Positions 25,202-36,889 of a DNA stretch of 64,000 bases are shown here, piece after piece; positions within the stretch are counted from its first letter, which is position 1; every line of letters begins with the position of its first letter. A model generated the notes under the pieces. The model was not told the DNA's origin. It worked only from the letters and a program-made list of their open reading frames with translations, and did not search any database. Location of the stretch: the NCBI GenBank assembly GCA_036346205.1, contig JARFJB010000896.1:2810001-2874000 (forward strand), read 5' to 3'. Both the position numbers and the translations under genes were made by a program. The stretch comes from Vesta saturnalis (taxonomy: Eukaryota > Arthropoda > Insecta > Coleoptera > Lampyridae).

Positions 25202-28030
25202 CCCTTCAAGAGATGAAGCACGAATGGTCTTTAGTTGGGGAATTAACTGAATCAATTATAGAAAAACGTCATGTTTTATGTTAGGGAAATTAACACTTTA
25301 TTTATAACACGAAAAATAATTTGTCAGAATGATAATTAATTATTTTTAGATAGTAATAAGGTTGCTAGAAACAATTATGAAGCGGCAAGAAAAGTACCAT
25401 GCTCTTCTTTTCACTGTAAGTATTCCTTGGTAACTTCTGATTGGTGCATGTGACTCGATTTTCGTAATGTAATTGGTCGATCATACATGAAGTTAATTAG
25501 CAGATGAAAAACTATAATAAGATGTAGTAAATTTAAACTATATGCTGACTGAAGGCACACTTAAAATTTTTGTATATTTTAAAATTTATGTTGCAACAAA
25601 CGGGCTATGTGTGGCAGAATATTTATTACCTTGTAATTTATAACTTTTATTCAGCTGCATAATCTTTTATTTAGAGTTTGGCTCTCAGAAACCAGATTAA
25701 AGTTTAAAATACTTTCAAAAGTCTATAATCATATAGTATTTTGTTATTTTTTGAACTTTTAATCATAAGGCAATCTCAACTACCATCCATAATTTTCCTA
25801 GTTAGAGTACGTTCAGTGATCTCATACATCAATAAAAAAAAGTTTAAATTTAAGATAAGATCAAATACTGATCTCTGTTTTGTTGATGGTTGTAGATAAC
25901 TTAAGATAAGTCTGTCTCAATGATTTAATTTACGATTCCTATAATTTCATTTAAAAGGACATCTTCATTGTTTTGATTTTAAAATCCATAGCAGTTCGCC
26001 ATCGTACGAATTATTAATGCAAAGTTTCTACCATGGTTAGAATTAAGTAACGCCGATGTAAATATCTAGTCTTTTATCAAAACTTCAGTAATTGTGACAC
26101 TCTTGTGACTTAGTAGAACAAATCAATAATTCTTTAGTTTTTGTCCCACGCGATTTTACCATTCTTGTCCTTAAACTTACCATATTGCCTAATTGTGTGA
26201 GCTAATTGACCACATTTTTAGCACCAATACCTGTACATTCCTTCTTTAATACTTAGGATGCACTACTCTATCGTTAAATACACTGAAAACATGACCAGTA
26301 ATTAAACGGATACAGTAAGATACACCTTAAAGTATGCTTTTGCTAATGCTAGGGGAATGCATGAATCACGGCAAAACAAGAGTAGACCTACCCCTCGCCT
26401 TGCCACAGAAATGTTTCTCGCATCAAATATTTAAAACCCCGTTTGATTTCAAGTATCGCCCGAAGACCTCATAGAATTGTTGTTGACACCTTTATTTAAG
26501 CGTTTTACTACAAAATCATTACAGCTGATTTTAAGTCAATATTTGCCATTTATGTAAAAACATGCCGATGCACATTTGCGTCTTCTTCTAATGCATGTAC
26601 TTAAATTGAACGTATGTTTTAACGTACAGTGTAGGTTTTAGTTAACCACCTGCGGGATTATACACAACAAATTTCATTCCGTCTTCGTCATATAACATGT
26701 GTAAAAACGACAGTTGCATGTTCGACCGTAATTTTTGAATAAAAGCGCTAATCCGATATCGAAATTCTTTTATAATTTCAGCTATACTTCAAAATTGTGT
26801 ATTTCTGTCTTACAGACGTTGATTTCTTCAGTTTTTACAAGGTTTAAAAATGTGAATTCTTCAGATAATAAATACGCCTTTTTAACTATCGAAAAAACAT
26901 CTTACATAAGTGGTACCAGATCATTTCTTCAACATATGTTGACAGTAAAGTTCAACGTCGTTTGAAGCTCTAAAATTAACGTTGCCAATAAGATATTATT
27001 ATATTATATTTCGACGTGATTAATCTGCTTTATAGATATTAATTTCTTCAATTTTTTCAGTTTTAAAAAATACAAATTTTTTTAGTGTAAATGTCAATTA
27101 CAACACTAAATCTAAACTTATTTATGATTATTACAAATAAAATTCATTAGCTTTTAATCATAACTGATTTCTTTATCAGTTAGACAATACGTTTTATTAG
27201 TTAACACGGAATTGCCTATGCTAAAAAGTCTTTCAACTGAAGCACTTGAAGGGAGACTCGTATTTTATTTAAGAAACAATTCTTTCAAGTACCTACTTAA
27301 AGTTTTCTTCATTATAAATGTTAATAAACGATGCTGCTTCTTTGGAAATAAGGGGAGTACTTCCTCTGCGGTTACGCTAAAAAAATTTGGCAAGGAGGCT
27401 ACGGTAAATCATTATTTACAAAGCCTTCGACATAATTTTGTTTCATTATACTAATAATATGCAAAGAAAACAACGTAATTTTTAGAAAGCTTAAATCGCA
27501 AGGTCCAAACACTTCTTAATAAAGACAAAAGTTAAATGAATTAAATAAATAAATTTCAAATATCTTTTTTATTGCTAAGTAACGGTTAAAACTGAAATAA
27601 CATGAACTTTGAAAGTCAAGTGATAACTAACAAAGAAAAAGGAGTAAACATAAGAGGATTAAAACACTTTCAACACTTATTGTATTCTTTCATTGAATAG
27701 CTAATACCTTGAAGAAGTGCAACCTCAATGTCAGCCGTACCCCCCCTTGCCGTTTACCACTAAAATAGAAGTTGTAAAATGGTGCCCGTAACATTTTGCG
27801 GGAAAATATAGAATTATACGTTCCGGCCAATCTAGTGGTCCTTGAAATAACAAAAACACAAACACGTTATTAGGCGCTCATCGGAAATAGATGTAGTTCA
27901 GGTAAAGAATCACATTCGTATAGCGACCGGTGTTCAGTAAAAAATTTAAATGCAATTTGTTTTATTTTGATTTTACCATTTACCATTGAATAACTAATAG
28001 ATTTTACTAAGGACAAAGAAACATTACAGT
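25202..28030. other. A+T-rich DNA, no gene recognised
   Basis: About 2.8 kb with short open frames only and no family motif. It is part of the proposed 14.4-kb insert. Confidence 0.4.
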
Positions 28031-28759
28031 CCGCGCGGCCAAAGAATGCTTGAACGTTGGGTGCGCATTCGCCCAACTTCAAGTCTCTTAAGCGCGGCAT
28101 GTCAGTGGCGTCGCCACCAAAAGCGCGTTCCGTTTATTATCAGGTATTACACTAATTAATTATTTATTTCTGTTATTAAATATAACAACTAAATATAAAA
28201 ATATTTAGAGAACGAAATACTGATTGACGTACAAGTCGAAAAACTGGTGATAAATTTGGAGGACGATTCAGAAACTGAAAGTGGTTGGTCTAGTGATGAA
28301 TGATTGTGTGACTTTTTGTTAGTAGTATTTAATATTATTATAGTAGGTAATTATCGCCGTTTGAGTAACTTTTCCCCAAAGTGTATGGAAATATAAAATT
28401 GATTACCTAAAAATATCATAATTTTTTTAAATCCTGGATAATACTCTTCAAATACAGCCTAATCTGTTTCTATAATTAAAAATCGAACGATTAAACTGTT
28501 GTGTTCATTTGTAATTCAAATATAAAATTTATTACTTGTTAACATGGTTATTTTTTTATTTTATAGATGTTTAAACTATTACTGTTCATATGTAATTCAA
28601 ATAAATAAAATATTTTAAAATTTCTTGTAGTTTGGTCACGAATAATTGAAAACGCGACACCGACGCCACTGGTAATGCTTTCAGTCGCTATTGCGTTAAC
28701 GAGTGCGGCTGAATGCACGAACATCCATGCGCGACACGAGGCATTCTTTGGGCGCGCGG
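28031..28759. mobile_element. 0.73-kb non-autonomous TIR element
   Basis: The ends CCGCGCGGCCAAAGAATGC (28031) and, inverted, CCGCGCGCCCAAAGAATGC (28759) match in 18 of 19 positions. A second inverted pair, CAGTGGCGTCG, lies 72 and 88 bp inside (28103-28113 and 28661-28671). The G+C-rich ends contrast with an A+T-rich centre. A short open segment (28211-28303), preceded by a possible splice acceptor, ends in an acidic tail (EDDSETESGWSSDE, stop). It may be the last exon of the parent transposase. No clear target duplication; family not recognised. Confidence 0.75.
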
Positions 28760-29130
28760 TTTGTAGTAGACGAATATGAATTACTTTTACTTTTTAAGAA
28801 CTAAGGCATACGCCCATTTCTTTTCTACAACGTCCATCTGATTCTGATACGATCATAAATACTATTTTCGTTTTGGACAATGCTTTTAATATCAATTATC
28901 CAAAAATCAAACACAAACAATTTCTAGCTGCGGCTTTAAAACAAATTAGATGTAATGTTGATGTAAAGATTCTTGTGCAAGGTGGTCGACGATTTTTTTA
29001 AATCACACTTTTTAAAGTAAATATTCAATTTACACTCATTCGCGTCTTTTTTACAAATCAAACCTTTTGTATGTTTTGTTTTCTTTTTATCTATTAATTA
29101 GTTAAACGAAGCTAGGTACTCGATATGGTA

Positions 29131-29938
29131 GGCGGAATAAAAAGCAGCGGAAAAAAAGCCGGGGTATAAAAAGTCTGGTAAAAAAGCAGGGAAAAAAGCC
29201 GGGGGAAAAATGCGGCGGAAAAAAAGCAGGCGGAATAAAAAGCCGGCGAAATAAAAAGCCGAACGAAGTAAATAATACAAGCAAAGACAATAGTGATTTG
29301 ATTGACTACTAACGGAGCAAAGAATTATTAAACAATTGTGAAGTTACATCTTTTCAATACCAAAATAACAACTACTATAATCATAATCTTTATGAAAGTT
29401 ACTACGGACTATTTATATAAATTATAATAAATAAATACTTAACATTTATCTAACTTATCTTAATGTATTATAATTTAATTGGCACGTAATCTAATGGTGT
29501 GTCCAACTGCCGAGAGGAAACGTCCGACGTCACCATCATATTCCCTGCACAAATTGTTTAACCTCGTCTGTATATCTTCATACAGAGTTCGTTTCTTTTC
29601 TTCGCCACAATTACCTAAATTGTTCTGTTGAATTTTGTTGAGTTTGCAGCGACCTCTTTTTTGATAATAAGGTATTGTGGCGAAGATAAAGAGATGAACT
29701 GTGTATGAGGATATGCAGACGAGGTTAAATAATTTATGCAGGGAATATTATGGTGACACCATCAGATTACGTTCGAATTAACACATAATACGTTCGATAA
29801 ACGTTCGACGCATACACCCAGATGTTCGTTCGGTTTTAAATCCCACCGGCTTTTTTTCGCCGGCTTTTTTTCCGCCGGTTTTTTTTCCGTGGCTTTTTTT
29901 ACCAGGCCGTTCATACCCCGCCTTTTTTTTCCGCAGCT
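29131..29938. repeat. Foldback structure with AAAAAGCCGG-type repeats
   Basis: The left arm (29131-29268) is a run of degenerate units like GGAAAAAAAGCCGGCGGAA. The right arm (29825-29938) is the same in inverted orientation (TTCGTTCGG inwards, then CCGGCTTTTTTT units outwards). Between them lies a second, tighter inverted repeat (29529-29615 with 29671-29757, loop about 55 bases). Such nested arms resemble foldback elements. The open frames rich in Lys/Gly or Phe/Pro across the arms are artefacts of the repeat. Confidence 0.75.
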
Positions 29939-29940
29939 TT

Positions 29941-31323
29941 TGATTCCTAGATCCACTCGACATTACAGTCGTAAATAACCCTATTGTTATTACACTTTCA
30001 CTGAAGGCCGAAATCATTCATTGCACCACTAGTTTACGATTTTCAAACAAAAACATTGAATTTTACCTAAGCCCGGTAAATTGAAAGTATTGTTTTCTTA
30101 TTCTATTACGTCTAAACTTGTGTTTTTTTCAAAACGGTAATGTTCGTTTGCCGGATTCAGTTTACTTTGACGGTTTCAAATCGAAGGATTTGTTAGTACA
30201 CTTTCGATAATAATAGGTCCCTCAGCATCTTTCTTATTATAAATATTGGTTCTTAACTTGATTAGCTTTTATTTTAAACTTTTAAAGGGTTTCTTCCTGG
30301 GTAACCATTAAAACAAGTTTTACTTGCAAATTGTTGAGATAAGAAGTAGCAAAGCCTAGAAATGCGATTAAATTTTTGATATAACCCTTGTTTATAGAAT
30401 GTAAATAAACAAGGATATAACATTGAAAAAAGTGTACTTTTAACAAAACTACAATAAAATTACAGGACCAACCTTGCATAGCATATATTGTTGAAAATAA
30501 AACTTATCTTTCTTTAGACCGATTTTTTTTAAATTGCCTATACCACTACGTTTTTTGTAAAATCATTCCCGACGAATGTAAGAATAAATTTTCCTTATTT
30601 TCGCAAACAGCTTGAAAATAAAAGACAATAATTAATTTTCGTTTTTATCATTAAGATCTCTTTGAAAGCAGTTTGAGAATTTTAATATTTTACCGGTTTA
30701 TAATATTGAATTACCTACTTTTTCAGATATGTACATTCTTTTAAAATCAGCCTTGAGAACAGCTTAAAAATAAATGTTATTGTATGGTTAATAGCATCAT
30801 TGTCCATTTCTGCAAATAGTTTAATGAGGCACCGTGATGAATCACATCGCATTGTTCATAATTACCAAAGGATTAAATACTTTGAGGGGGATATATTCAA
30901 GTATCTGCACAGAAACAAATAAATATTATAAATACCCTAACTAACAATTACAATTCAGTTTTGATTTTGTTCTTCTGATATATTTCAATTTGTCGTATTT
31001 ATTACATTAACTTTATATCCAGGTTGCCACAATTATCGAATTAATTCACTTAATTAAGAGTATATGTTAAACGTAGATCGTGGTCTAGTCAAGAAAGGGC
31101 AATAGCTTTACAAGAATTTAAACAGGAATTTGAAAGTAAACAATTACCATGCACGGCTCAATGCAGTGCACTACGAAAAAAATCCTATTTTATTAAGCTG
31201 TAGTAGTCCACAAATCAAATCTTGGTTTGATAATATGTTAAGAATTTCAAAGTACCACGACAAAAGAACGGGAAGAACCAAAAGTAAAATAAAACGAAGT
31301 AAGTGAAAGAAATGTCTTAAATA
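29941..31323. other. A+T-rich DNA, no gene recognised
   Basis: No supported coding sequence or repeat noticed. Flank of the mariner element that follows. Confidence 0.4.
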
Positions 31324-31598
31324 TACAGGGTGGTCACAATGTTGGTTACAATGGGTCGTTGGGGACACTTTTGACAGAGTAAGTAATGTTTTAACCCTTT
31401 CCACTTTTTAGGGTGGGGGTTACTTTTATATGTTAAATGGAAAGGCGCAGTTTTCTTTCCAGATTCGTAATCTCCAGAAAAAACTACGTTATAATCAATG
31501 AATAATTTAATGCCAATGTCAATGTCACTACGCTAAATTCAACAAAATTAAAAAGAAAATCAACAGAAGAAAAAACTGATATTAGGTACATTATTTTA

Positions 31599-32566
31599 TT
31601 ATAATTCAAAATGACGACCATTTTGTTCTAAACATTTATCAACCCTCTTTCGAAAAGAATTCCGCACTCTGATTAACATATCTGGGGTGATTTCACGAAC
31701 TGCATGCGTAATCCTTTCTCTCATGTCTTCGGCTGTAGTTGGAGCAGTCACCATGACTTTTTCTTTGACGAAACCCCACAAGAAAAAATCAAGAGGGGTT
31801 AAGCCTGGCGATCTTGCAGGCCAATTTACTGGTCCCCCACGTCCAATCCATCTGTTATGGTAAGTGTCATTCAATATAGCACGTGCTTCTCGACAGAAAT
31901 GTGGTGGTGCGCCGTCTTGCTGGACCCAAATTGCTTCACGTTGTTGCTCTGGAATATTTGGCATCAGTCTTTGCAAGTCATTTCGAAGGAAATCGCAGTA
32001 TCGCTGTCCATTAAGATTACCATCGAAAAAATGAGGTCCAATAACAACATCGCCAAATATCCCACACCAGGTATTTATCGACCAAGGGTGTTGATTAGTG
32101 ACTGTTCGCATCATGTGGATTTTCTTGAGCCCAATAATGCATATTGTGACGATTGACTTGACCATGGTTAGTGAATGTTGCTTCGCCAGAAAATTTTATA
32201 TTTTCCAGTGAGTTGTTTTCATTAATCCATTGTCGAAACCACCGACAAAATTGCACCCGTCTCTCGAAGTCCTGTTCATACAATTCTTGATATAAGGTAA
32301 TATGGTAAGGATGAAATTTAAAATTGTGCAAAATCCTGAGAACAGATGTTTTACATCCCGGCGTCTTTGGATAGATCTCGGGAACCAATATGAGGGTTGA
32401 GAGCTACTGTTCCCAAAACTCCTACCGCCATGTCGTCGTTCGTTTTGGTTTTTCTCCTGCTGCGTTTTCTGGATGAGAGTTGGCCGATCTGGCGACTCCT
32501 AGTCTCTAATCTTTTGATCGCCACGTGAGATTTTGGTGTTAAATGGAAATCTTACCGCCCAAAGTT
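31599..32566 (-). pseudogene. DD41D mariner transposase, N-terminus lost, first Asp changed
   Basis: Transposase of the IS630-Tc1-mariner superfamily. Upstream remnants (AVGVLGTVALNPHIGSREI, other frame) belong to the helix-turn-helix part and run out at the 32566 inverted repeat. Then come FHPYHITLYQELYEQDFERR and FCRWF, and KFSGEATFTNHG, where family members usually have FSDEATF, so the first catalytic Asp is Gly. A frameshift follows near 32100-32160. Next are WVQQDGAPPHFCREA (second Asp) and NWPARSPGLTPLDFFLWG (third Asp). There are 41 residues between second and third Asp, counted directly, which gives a DD41D signature. C-terminus EQNGRHFEL at 31599. The frameshift, missing N-terminus and lost Asp make it inactive. 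Confidence 0.88.
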
Positions 32567-33026
32567 CAGAAGCATTGCGGTAGTTTTTCTACATTCTCCG
32601 AGAATTAACAACATGTCAACTTGGCAGTTGAATTCATTCATTTTAAGGATACGTAATTAAAATCTCAACTAAGATTATTAAATACGAACAGGAACAACAG
32701 AGATAATTAACAAACGAACAGAACTAACACTAACTAACAATAAACGAACATAATGAACACTAATTTTAACAAGTCGCTTAAAATAAAGACTTTAAACTCG
32801 AAGATAATTTAAGGAAATTACTGGCAATGTCATAACATGTTAAGTCGTTCGTTGTCATAACTGCAACCGTGGCGGCTGGTGAATCATCGCTGCAGTGCCA
32901 CATAGCTTAAAAAATCATGAACTTTCTAAGAAAATAATTATTAACTACATAATCTAACCAAAATACCGTACTTTTTACCCAGTTGACATGTTAATTCTCG
33001 GAGGATGTAGAAAAACAACGGCAATG
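32566..33026. repeat. Internal inverted repeat nested in the DD41D element
   Basis: GTTCAGAAGCATTGC at 32566 and its inverse ending at 33026 start two arms of about 50-60 bp (TTTTTCTACAT, CTCCGAGAATTAAC, CATGTCAACT). The bounded segment is 461 bp and A+T-rich without genes. It sits where the transposase N-terminus should be. It may be a MITE inserted in the gene, or the by-product of the event that copied the left end to the right. Confidence 0.75.
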
Positions 33027-33399
33027 CTTCTGAACAAAATGGTCGTCATTTCGAAAATCTATGTATTATAATAAAATAATGTACCTAATATCAGTTTTTC
33101 TTTAGTTGATTATATTTTTAATTTTGTTGAATTTAGCGTAGTGACATTGACATTGGCATTAAATTATTCATTGATTATAACGTAGTTTCTTCTGGAGATT
33201 ACGAATCTGGAAAGAAAACTGCACCTTTCCATTTAACATTTAAAAGTTACCCCACCCATAAACAGTGGAAAGGGTTAAAACATTACTTACTCTGTCAAAA
33301 GTGTCCCCAACGACCAATTGTATCTCTAGAAATTTCATTTATTTTCAATCAGCCGTTTCTCAATATCGCTTTGTAACACTTTAAAATGACCACCCTGTA

Positions 33400-34503
33400 C
33401 ATAGATTGTAACATTACAGCTAAATAGCAATCGCCGTTTAAAAGGTTTAAACACCATGGCTGTGGGGTACGTACTTAAATCTCTAACAGTTTTTATTCGT
33501 ACATAGGCCACCCAAATTGCATTATTTGTCCATTTAGTTTATTTTTAAGTCCATCACATGAAAGTTTACGTAGCTCAAAAATTATCTGAGGGTAATGTGC
33601 CTTTGGCAGGTACCCCATTGTTCATTCACAAGCAAGTTTTAACAAAAGACATATTTTTACCTAGGAATTGTTTTTATTGAAGAGGTTTGTTTATCGACTG
33701 TATTACATTTTTATTGTAAGTAAATAAATTAATGCCGTTTATTTATTATATAAACTACAATTAAAGTATTATTACAACATAACACTAAAGATACGCTAAC
33801 CTATTATCGGTTTTTGTACATATTTTACATACGGAGACTTTGAAGTCATGCAACTTCATTATTTTTAGCTGAAAATATAATTATGAAATTTTAACCAATA
33901 ATGGACTTTTTATCAGTACAATCATTGAGTATAAAATCATTTCTCAGTCAACGGTACAATCGAGAGGCGAGTAACTACGAGATTACGCCACTGATCCCTT
34001 CTAAAACAAAATTGAGATTTCTGTACATGACGGATTTTTTTTTAAATGTAATAAAATATTAAGATTGACTTGTTATTCTTATTGTAAGTACATTATTTCA
34101 ATTCATATTTTGGTAGGTATAAGTATATTATTTATCATTATGAGAATAAATTTAACTGTTTACATTGGGTAGCTATTATTTATTTGTAATATTGTACAAT
34201 CCTTATTAGTAATACATATAATACGAATTATACAAAGTCTTATTATTTTATTACAAAAAAAAAATTTCACAGTTTTGTTTTAGCAGAGGTCATTTAATAG
34301 TGCATTTTAAAAAGTTTGCATGTACTGATAAAAGGTCCATTCTTATCAAAATTTGAAGAGTTAACTTACAAATAAAAAATTATATATTCTAAACTCAGGC
34401 GTCTTGCTTCTTGAAACCAATAGTAAGTACAAATTAAAAATGTACCAGTGAATTCGGAGCACCACTAAACTAAGCACGTAATACACGTATCGTAATATCA
34501 TTG
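33400..34503. other. A+T-rich DNA, no gene recognised
   Basis: No supported feature noticed between the DD41D element and the YqaJ-type pseudogene. Confidence 0.4.
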
Positions 34504-36789
34504 TTATAATGCGTTTTTTTTTTTAGTTTTTGCTTCTTTATTTTCTTGAGCGGCGGTAATACTCGGCAAATCTCTGATCTTCATACCACGAGGCACACGT
34601 GGATCTGCTATTTCCGGTAACATACATTCATAGTAAAACTCTTTTAATTTAGGTAGCATAGTTTCTAACCAAAAAGTCGTATTTTTTTCTATTCGAATAA
34701 TTTTCAAATCGCGGTTTGTAAAAACAATGAAGTCGCAATATAACTTATTTTCTATATGCAATTGTCCTTGCACTTGAAAGAAGTAGTTGTGTTTTTGTTT
34801 CAATTGTAGATATCCGTTTTGATAGTATATACAAATTTTATTAGGAGCTGTTTCTATAACGTGGTCTATGGTGTCATCGCGATGTGTATATAAACATTTT
34901 ACTTCGATAATACCTCCATCTTGAAGTAATCCGTCAGGGGAAGCTGCTAGAAAAGGGTGCTCTTCTGCAATAAATAATCCACACGGCGAAACCTTCTTTT
35001 CGTTTGAACTTCATACAGTACTATTGCCTTTTCTCATTCAAGCGACCATAGATTATTGCCGAAGTTTTCAAGTCCTTGTCCTTTGTACAGCAAATCTAGT
35101 ACAGCACAATGGCTTGAAGTGGTTGGAAGCCTTTACAGACTTTGCCAAAGTTTGAAGCTGTCAGACGATTTCTTCTTGCAGATCTCCATTGAAGATTTTC
35201 ATGCTGACCTCTTGTAATTTTTCTATGTGACTTAATATTAGGTATCTCACGTTCAAGATCTAGTAAAATTTGACGCTTTCTTGATTGAAATGCTGCAGAT
35301 TCCATATCCGGTTTTGCAGCATCCGGACCGTATTCCATATCGCCACTTACCTTGAGATTACAATATCTTTGCCTCTTAGTCACTTTTCTGGCAGTATTAC
35401 GTTTAAGCTTTTTTTTACAAAAGGCCGAAAAATAATTGTGACTGTGATCGTTCACAACCGATGAATGCCAAGAAGGGCCATTATTATACGACAGCCCGGC
35501 TCCTACACAACGTCTAAGGTATGAACCCCTCTGGCAATAATTTATTCGTTTTCCACCAGTAAATTTACATACAAGAGACATGTAACGTTCTGCATAATTC
35601 GTAGTACTGTTGGTAATCAGACGATGCGCTCTACTGACAACATACTCTAATGCAGAGCATATATCAGAAAACATCTGCGTTTGTTTTAATAGAGGTACCA
35701 AATTGACTTCATCGGTGTTTTTTCGCTTGCAGTATTCCGTGCGACAATTTGCATGATACCCGAAAACATGATAGGGTCCATTTTTTAAATCTTCGCGTAG
35801 TTGTTATGCATTTGAACCTCATTTTGTATTGTTACTTATCGCTGACCGAACGGCGACGCTAAGACGAGGAATATGCTGTTTCAGAATCCGTCGTGTTTCT
35901 ACTTCGTGTGATGTCTTTGTTGTAATTTTATGTAATTGAGAAGTGTAGCACCTTGTGATATGATTAGCACACTCAAGTTTGATTACGAAACGGCCATAAG
36001 ATACAAGTTCTATTATTCGTGCATATACACTTGAATCGCCGTCACCTATCACGTACTTGTAACGAACACCATGCTGTGCAACACTACTATCAAAACCATC
36101 AACTATAATGTCTTGTTCCATACCTGTAGGGAGTCCACAAAGGTTTTTAAAACACACGTTTTTTTTTACCACCGAATGTTTTTGAGACGCACATATGCTA
36201 CAATATTTGTTTCGAATCCCCAAAAATAGCAATTTTCCGGTGTTTTTACCAATTATAACTGCTACTCCAGATAATGAACTATAAGACCATAAGATCGTTT
36301 GCTACAGCAATCATTTTGTTTACCCCAGTTCGTTTATTTCGTGGATGAGAATGTATTTTAAACATTTCTCACAAAAGTAATAAAAGCAAGAACTCACTCC
36401 TTTTCTAATTTCTTTTTGGTATTTCATTTTTCCCATAGTGCATACCATGTCGTGACGCCCTAAACGTTTACATTCTTCTATAAAATACCCGATGTTCACT
36501 ATACGGTCACCAAATAATATTGCGTTTAAATCCAAATTTATGTCTGCTTCTGTTTCAGAGGAGGTAAAATTTCATTCGGTAAACTAACGACAAGATAACA
36601 GAAATTAATATAAATTATACCTTTACCTAGAAGTAATAGAAATACTTACTTTCGAAAATACTCCACATGTGCGTCCTCTGAAACATTATCACCTTGTTGT
36701 ATCAATTTAACGACCATTTCCCTCGTTCTTCGCGATCTTTGCGCTTTCGATGCTTTTCCGCGCTTTCTTACAATCGAAGAACTTCGCAT
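34504..36789 (-). pseudogene. Mutator-like transposase domain / YqaJ nuclease gene, degraded
   Basis: This matches a class of arthropod genes combining a Mutator-like transposase domain with a YqaJ/lambda-exonuclease-type nuclease. Start proposed at ATG 36789 (basic N-terminus). A 66-nt intron (36649-36584, GT-AG) would join it to the segment with LNAILFGDRIVNIGYFIEE. Next are FLGIRNKYCSICASQKHS, MEQDIIVDGFDSSV and YKYVIGDGDSSVYARI (an Asp-rich core), then KLECANHITRCY. After another break come NYAERYMSLVCKFTGGKRIN and LTASNFGKVCKGF. The nuclease motifs appear last, with frame changes: AASPDG, IIEVKC (E-x-K) and FFQVQGQLH (Gln motif), the three parts of a YqaJ active site. Ends at 34504. At least four frameshifts or stops and a probable internal deletion near 36300. 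Role of the family is unproven; it is probably the gene of a DNA transposon. Confidence 0.78.
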
Positions 36790-36889
36790 TTTATAAAGAT
36801 ATAACAACAAATAATGCAACAGTACAATAACTATTATAACAAACCAAAACAAATAACAACTAACAAATATTACAAATCGCACAATTTCA

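Larger units (their letters stand above)
31324..33399 (-). mobile_element. DD41D mariner-like element with long TIRs
   Basis: The element starts TACAGGGTGGTCAC at 31324 and ends, inverted, with ACCACCCTGTA at 33399. The terminal TA dinucleotides match the TA duplication of the Tc1/mariner superfamily. The inverted repeats are about 300-370 bp. The right arm reaches back to 33026 and contains a copy of the last codons of the transposase gene (GAACAAAATGGTCGTCATTT). The gene is on the minus strand and lacks its N-terminus. A further inverted pair lies inside at 32566-33026. Confidence 0.88.

Noticed and set aside
29098..30017. Phe/Pro- and Lys/Gly-rich open frames
   Set aside because: They are produced by the AAAAAGCCGG repeat units of the foldback arms.
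31857..32156. 99-codon plus-strand open frame
   Set aside because: Antisense shadow of the DD41D transposase.
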